DNA of 64,000 nucleotides, taken from Papaver somniferum (lineage: Eukaryota > Streptophyta > Magnoliopsida > Ranunculales > Papaveraceae). Positions 59,341 to 64,000 of the stretch are shown piece after piece. A program made the translations under genes and the position numbers. Where the stretch lies: assembly GCF_003573695.1 (NCBI RefSeq), contig NC_039359.1, forward strand, positions 118,923,849-118,987,848, in the 5' to 3' direction. The notes under the pieces are model-generated. The model saw nothing but the letters and a program-made list of their open reading frames with translations, was not told where the DNA came from and did not search any database. Within the stretch, counting starts at the first letter, position 1, and each line of letters starts with the position of its first letter.

Positions 59341-60237
59341 CCAATTCCACAATCCTCTCGATTTCTCTTGATCAACAAAGTTAGAAAACTTCGGTTCAAG
59401 AAATACATGGTTATGTAATCTAAACTCTTATTTCAATCATTGAGACATTCTCAGAGGACGCTATGTAGCCTTTATTCACAAACCGATTCACGTCAGAGCA
59501 ATTCTCAAAGTGATTGAAACTTTTCATGACTTTCGTCACTAGGTGAAGATAAACTTGATCAAAGCGAAACGCTTTACCAACACACGATTTCGAGATAAAA
59601 GATAAGCAATGAATGCTCAGCTCGAAATGTCAAATGTGTATGATCTAGTCTATATATCATACGACTTTTGTCTCATAAGAAGTAGGAGATAGAAGAGATA
59701 GACTTTTGAGTGATAGATAAGTTCAAGTCTCCACATACCTTTTTGTTGATGAAGTTCCACGGTTCCTTGTATAGATCTTCGTCATTGTATGATGAATCGC
59801 CATGAAGTCCTTGAGCTCAACTACACTTTTCTATCCTAGTCCGAGACTTAGCTATGTAGGCTAGAAATCAAGACTCATAGTTTTGATCACTAACATTGAC
59901 AAACATGCTTGAGATAACAACGCATGCGAGGTCGACTGAGCTACGCTCTAACAGTTGTTTTCCCTTTTGTGAAGGTTGAGTCATTTCTTGACTCCTTGTA
60001 ACTTGTATCTCTTCCGCGTGCTCTGATTAAGTCTTTTAGTTGTTGAGCCATGATATAAGAGATATTTGAATACATAGAGTATTTCTTGTTGGATCTTTTC
60101 TGATCCATTAGCCTTCCTCACCTAGTCCACGCACGTCTGTGTCCTTCTTGGGAGTTTTATGGTTTCCACAACAAGGGTGTCCTTCTCTTGTTTGTAAACT
60201 TATATATTTTATGGTTTTTCCTTCCCTAATAAAAAAA

Positions 60238-60696
60238 ATGGAGAACCTCTTAAGACCTCAAGAAGCGGTGAATCTTGAGATGGAAGAAGACGTTAAAGGA
60301 TGTGATTCTTTTTCAAGACCTTGTCTTGAAAAAGATGATTGAAAGGAAAGAGTTCAACTCCTAGATTGGAGGATCTGTCAAGGATTTCTGAGAAGTAGAA
60401 GTATTAATTCTTTTTCAGAATGATTTTAAGATCGAATTTGCAAATCTTCAATTGCAAATAAATCAGTTTATTGATGGTCAGACAAAAATCCTTGATAATC
60501 AAAAGATCTTGATCAGGAATCAGGAGAAACTCATCAGGACTGTGTCAAAGCCAGGCATCTCGCCCGCATTGTTGATCGGAAGTTTAATGTTCTGACTCAT
60601 GAACATGGAGTCTCTACGGTTAAAAGAATCAAAGATATCAGTGATACCTTTTATGATGGACCCTTTCAAAGGTATGATGTTATCAAAGAAACTTGA
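60238..60696 (+). pseudogene. Coiled-coil ORF remnant in + element
   Basis: The first open piece (60238-60342) reads MENLLRPQEAVNLEMEED and ends in a stop. After a gap, another frame reads FANLQLQINQFIDGQTKILD followed by QKILIRNQEKLIR, likely a coiled coil. A third piece reads HARIVDRKFNVLTHEHGV then KDISDTFYDGPFQRYDV and ends at 60696. These pieces look like one former protein of about 150 residues. I do not recognise it. A single copy is present, so conservation cannot be judged. Confidence 0.4.
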
Positions 60697-60967
60697 TGTT
60701 TATTTTTTTGTCTAGGAAACTTCTTATGAGAATTTATTCTTGTATTTTAAGAAGGATAAATAGGGTTTGGAATAACAATTACTGTGAGTACACATAGCTA
60801 TTGCCAACGATTTTCATCGTGCAATGTTTTAGATTTATTTATTTAAATTCTTTATTTGGAAGATGATTTTGTAATATTAATCTTTATGGTTTTGTATATT
60901 GCAACTTGTTATGGGATATGTGTGTTTGCATCCGTGAACTGTGATTGTCCCATATTTTGCTCAAAAA

Positions 60968-61150
60968 TTAAGTCTATCATATGTCTTTATTGATAAAAGA
61001 TAGAATGAACTTTGGACAAAAAAAGTTAAGCCTATTATGTCATTATGCAAATATTGATGAAGATAGGATGAACTTTTGTCTGCAAAGATTAAGTCTATTA
61101 TATGTCTTTATGCAAATATTGATGAAAAATAGAATGAATCTTTGTATATT
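60968..61150 (+). repeat. About 60-bp tandem repeat, three units
   Basis: Units start TAAGTCTATCATATGTCTTT, TAAGCCTATTATGTCATTAT and TAAGTCTATTATATGTCTTT, and share a GATAGAATGAACTTT-like word. It lies in the 3' noncoding part of the + element. Confidence 0.75.
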
Positions 61151-62039
61151 CCGCGGTATTGGTCTTTCCTTGATCCACATCTTTGTGTAAATACTGTGCG
61201 GCTCCGTAAATTCTCTTATGTGAGAATTTCCGATTAAATTAATCATAGGTTCTCTTGTGGTTAATTTAATTGAGTTTTCTGGATACAAATTCATGTTTCA
61301 TGTGATTTTTTAATGTCCAAAGAAATCCTTCTTTTCTTGTAAAAGTAAAGTCGCTCTTGTTGTTCTTTCGGGAATGACATTATACGGGGGAAAGTTCTTA
61401 ATTGAACTTGTGCTTAATTTCCAAATCTTTGTTGGGAGTGCGGCTGCGGAATATTATAGGAGTTTTCTTGTATCTTTATTAACTCATTGATGAATGCATT
61501 TAGTTTCGACTCTATGATTGCATCTAAACAAAGTTGATATGTTTCCTTTTGGTCATGAAGTATCTCCATGAGAATTTCATTAGGATCCCACTAATTTTCG
61601 TACATTTGCCAATTTATATTGACAAAAAATGAGGGAATTAATGTGTAGTTCAAACTACAAATACATATGGTTTACGGATCATTATGTAAGGGGGAGTGGT
61701 TTTCATGTGAGATGAAGTATTGACTGAGGGAGAGTGATACATATCACCATAGTATTATTGTCAAAGTTGTGATACAATTGGACTTTGATGCTGAGTAATG
61801 ATACTATGACACTGTATAACATTGATTGAGAGCAACTGTTTTCTCATTGTTATAGCTACGGATCTTCAACAACTATGATGCTGAGTTGAACACGTTCAGA
61901 ATCACTGGAGTACTTGAAAGTGATGAAGATTTCGAGTAATGTTGAAGAACCAAGGAAATCAAGCATTTGGATGAGAAGCCACAAATTTAATTTAATGTGT
62001 AATCCACATGTATTGATAGTTCTGTCACTAAAATTGACA

Positions 62040-62050
62040 AAGGGGGAGAT
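62040..62050 (+). promoter_or_regulatory. Polypurine tract of + element
   Basis: AAGGGGGAGAT directly precedes the 3' LTR start TGTTAAAGCACTGC. This is the usual plus-strand primer of LTR elements. Confidence 0.85.
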
Positions 62051-64000
62051 TGTTAAAGCACTGCTCGGTCGAACTCGCAAGCATTGCTATCTCAAGCTTG
62101 TTTTTCAAGTTTAGTTGTCAAAACTATAAGTCTTGATTTCTAGTCTACTTATAGCTAAGTCTCGTATTAAGATATAAAGTGTAGTTGAGCATTAGACTTC
62201 ACGGCGGTCATCGATTGAAAACGAAGAACTACTAAGGGGAGCTTGTGGAACTTCATCAACAGAAGGTATGTGGAGACTCAAACTCATCTATCACTCAAAA
62301 GTCTATCTACTCTATCTCATATTTGAGACAAAAGTTGTATAGCAATATAGACTTCGATTATATACATTTGATATTTCGATCTGAGTTTAACTCGCTTACA
62401 TATTTCTCGAAATATATGTTGGTAAGATTTCGCTTTAACCAAGTTCATCTTATATTCTTAATGAAAATTGAATGATAATCATGTGGAAATCGCCTGGTAA
62501 CATCTTTCATGATTTGTGTGACACAGTCATTTGATGTATACTCGGAATGTTTCGTATTGATCATTCAATCACTTGAAAATTGCTTTGAAGCTAATAGTTT
62601 GTGTGAGACAGCTATTGTCGTCTTCCAAGAATGTTGCAATGATTTAAATGGGAGTTTAGAACGATTAACCATGATTGGATATAAACGTAGAATGCGTACT
62701 TGCATATGTGTAGTTCAAGACCGACAATCTAGTATGCATACATGTATGCGTACTAGTTGGTCAGGTGAATTCCGAAAGCTATAGTATGCATACCCGTATG
62801 CGTACTGGCAAACTCAGTTGAAGTCCGGGAACTTTAGTATGCGTACCCGTAGGCGCACTATATTCAACTGAGTTCGGATGTGAACGATAATATGCGTACC
62901 CGTTTGCATACTGGCGAACATAGTTCAAGTCTGGCTACTTAGGTATGCGTACCCGTTTGCATACTTGAGTAGGTTATGTTCTGAAATCGGTTGTTCATGA
63001 ACTAATACATTTATATATTAAGGAATGCAATCTTTTGCAAACCGTGGCTATAATGTTCATGAATTGATTCGAGTAAATCACTATCGATTTTCCTTCAATT
63101 GTGTCTTGTATAAATCTATAAGAATATAAACAATTGAACAACTCTAGAACTAGTTTCATTTGAGTCATTTGAACTAGTTATGGTTAAGATGAATATGGTT
63201 GATATGAAAGTGTTCATATGGCTAACTTCGGTTAACTATTGTTGAGCCAACAAAGGTGTGCACATTTAGGTACGGTTACTCATATCTAAGTGAAGTCACT
63301 TTTCATTTGTGTGTAACAAGCTAAGTTCGATCTAACGGTTTAAAGATATTAGCTTGAGTCTAATCAGGTTTTCATCTAACGGTGAATATTGAATATTTTG
63401 TTACCAAGGTAGCATTGATTCCAAACCCTGATTTGAAGACTATATAAGGGAGAACTCTAGCAACTGGGAAGCCTAATCCCCACACCTCCTATGTGATACT
63501 AGTTGCGACTAGAGTCGATTCTCCTTTAACCTTAGGTTTTTACAAAACCCTGTAGGTTAACGACTTGAAGACTTCATTGGGATTGTGAAGCCAGACCCAA
63601 CTATTTTCTCTGTAGTTACGTGTTCTGATCTTGCTATTTTCTATCGTGATTGAGTACTATCTTTCTTAGATTGGCTTGAGATTTAATCTCCGATAGGAAA
63701 GATAAAAATTAGTCACAAACATCTTCGTCTCATCGTTTGTGATTCCACAATATCTTGTTTCGCTACCATACGATTAACATTATTGTGAGGTGATTGATAT
63801 TTCTAGGATGTTCTTTGGGAATATAAGTCCGGTACATCAATTGGTTCCTGTTCACCTTGATCTATCAAAAGACGAAACAAAACTCATAAGTATTTCTATG
63901 GCAGATAAATTTATCTATTCAAGAAACTTTTCTGTGTGAAACAGATTGGTTTATCAAGTCTTCGACTTTGGGTCGTAGCAACTCTTAGTTGATGGTGAGA
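62051..64000 (+). repeat. 3' LTR of + element, incomplete
   Basis: It begins TGTTAAAGCACTGCTCGG and matches 53569 onward; about 580 bp lie beyond the window. The minisatellite is at 62690-62975 with about six units. A TATA-like box (TATATAAG) stands at 63441-63448. Confidence 0.88.

Larger units (their letters stand above)
57543..59953 (-). repeat. Solo Y-type LTR (-)
   Basis: This 2411-bp LTR is inserted in the + element internal region. In - orientation it starts TGTTAGAGCGTAGCTCAG at 59953 and ends GACCCCCGCTTTTTCA at 57543. Flanks are GTTGT at 59954-59958 and TTTGT at 57538-57542; the unit 1 copy has GTTGT on the left, so one base has changed since. A minisatellite with GTTCGCGGACT words lies at about 59130-59340, and a TATA box (TATATAAA, - strand) at 58663-58670. 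Confidence 0.88.
59954..62050 (+). other. 3' part of + element internal region
   Basis: It continues the internal region after the Y LTR. It holds a coding remnant (60238-60696), a 60-bp tandem repeat, and a noncoding stretch (61150-62035). It ends in the polypurine tract. No pol similarity is visible. Confidence 0.7.
53569..64000 (+). mobile_element. Non-autonomous Copia-type LTR element (+), 3' LTR cut by window end
   Basis: The 5' LTR is at 53569-56102, the primer site at 56105-56116, a gag-like ORF at 56206-57433, the polypurine tract at 62040-62050 and the 3' LTR from 62051. The internal region is interrupted by a solo Y LTR at 57543-59953; without it the internal region is about 3.53 kb. 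No protease, integrase or RT is seen, so the element needs enzymes from a relative. The target copy ATGAT should recur after the 3' LTR beyond the window. Confidence 0.82.

Overview
The window is repeat-dominated plant nuclear DNA. I see no intact host gene, no tRNA or rRNA gene and no CRISPR. The evidence for a plant is plant-type LTR retrotransposons: an Athila-lineage Gypsy element with an Asp-tRNA-type primer site, a chromovirus pol, and Copia-type gag with CCHC knuckles and iMet-type primer sites. The DNA is AT-rich. I cannot name the species; a basal eudicot such as a poppy relative is only a guess.

Layout. (1) 1-4666: 3' part of a non-autonomous Athila-related element (NA-1, + strand) with a degenerate ORF and 3' LTR. 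(2) 4667-8515: a Copia-type LTR scrap, a 2.9 kb palindrome made of two inverted LTR pieces, and unassigned DNA with a 100-bp tandem repeat. (3) 8516-15728: a complete second copy (NA-2, - strand) with two 1.54 kb LTRs, primer site and a 5-bp target duplication (CCTAC). (4) 15734-18342: broken Copia gag (-) and an LTR end. (5) 18343-21335: a decayed chromovirus pol (+). (6) 21336-64000: a nested block of one large-LTR Copia-type family (LTRs about 2.4-2.9 kb). Four LTR subtypes are recognisable; I call them X, Y, Z and the '+ element' type.

Within block 6 a unit of about 9.4 kb (Z LTR, gag remnant, + element LTR, internal region, Y LTR) is present twice in tandem, at about 21378-48480 and 48480-57900. 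The junction is a chimeric Y/X LTR, which points to unequal recombination between same-orientation LTRs. The first unit later received a 14.15 kb Athila element (27206-41359, TSD AGCTA) and a 3.5 kb solo LTR (42813-46319, TSD TCTGT). Both sites are empty in the second unit.

All protein-coding sequence seen is transposon-derived and broken by stops or frameshifts. The non-autonomous elements (NA-1, NA-2 and the + elements) carry ORFs of unknown or only gag-like nature and lack reverse transcriptase, so they would depend on enzymes made elsewhere. The Athila element shares two post-ORF motifs with NA-1 and is a plausible type of partner for that family. The most unusual features are the conserved unknown ORF of the NA family, the subtype-specific minisatellites at the same place in related LTRs, the hairpin array in the 3.5 kb solo LTR, and the LTR-mediated tandem duplication.
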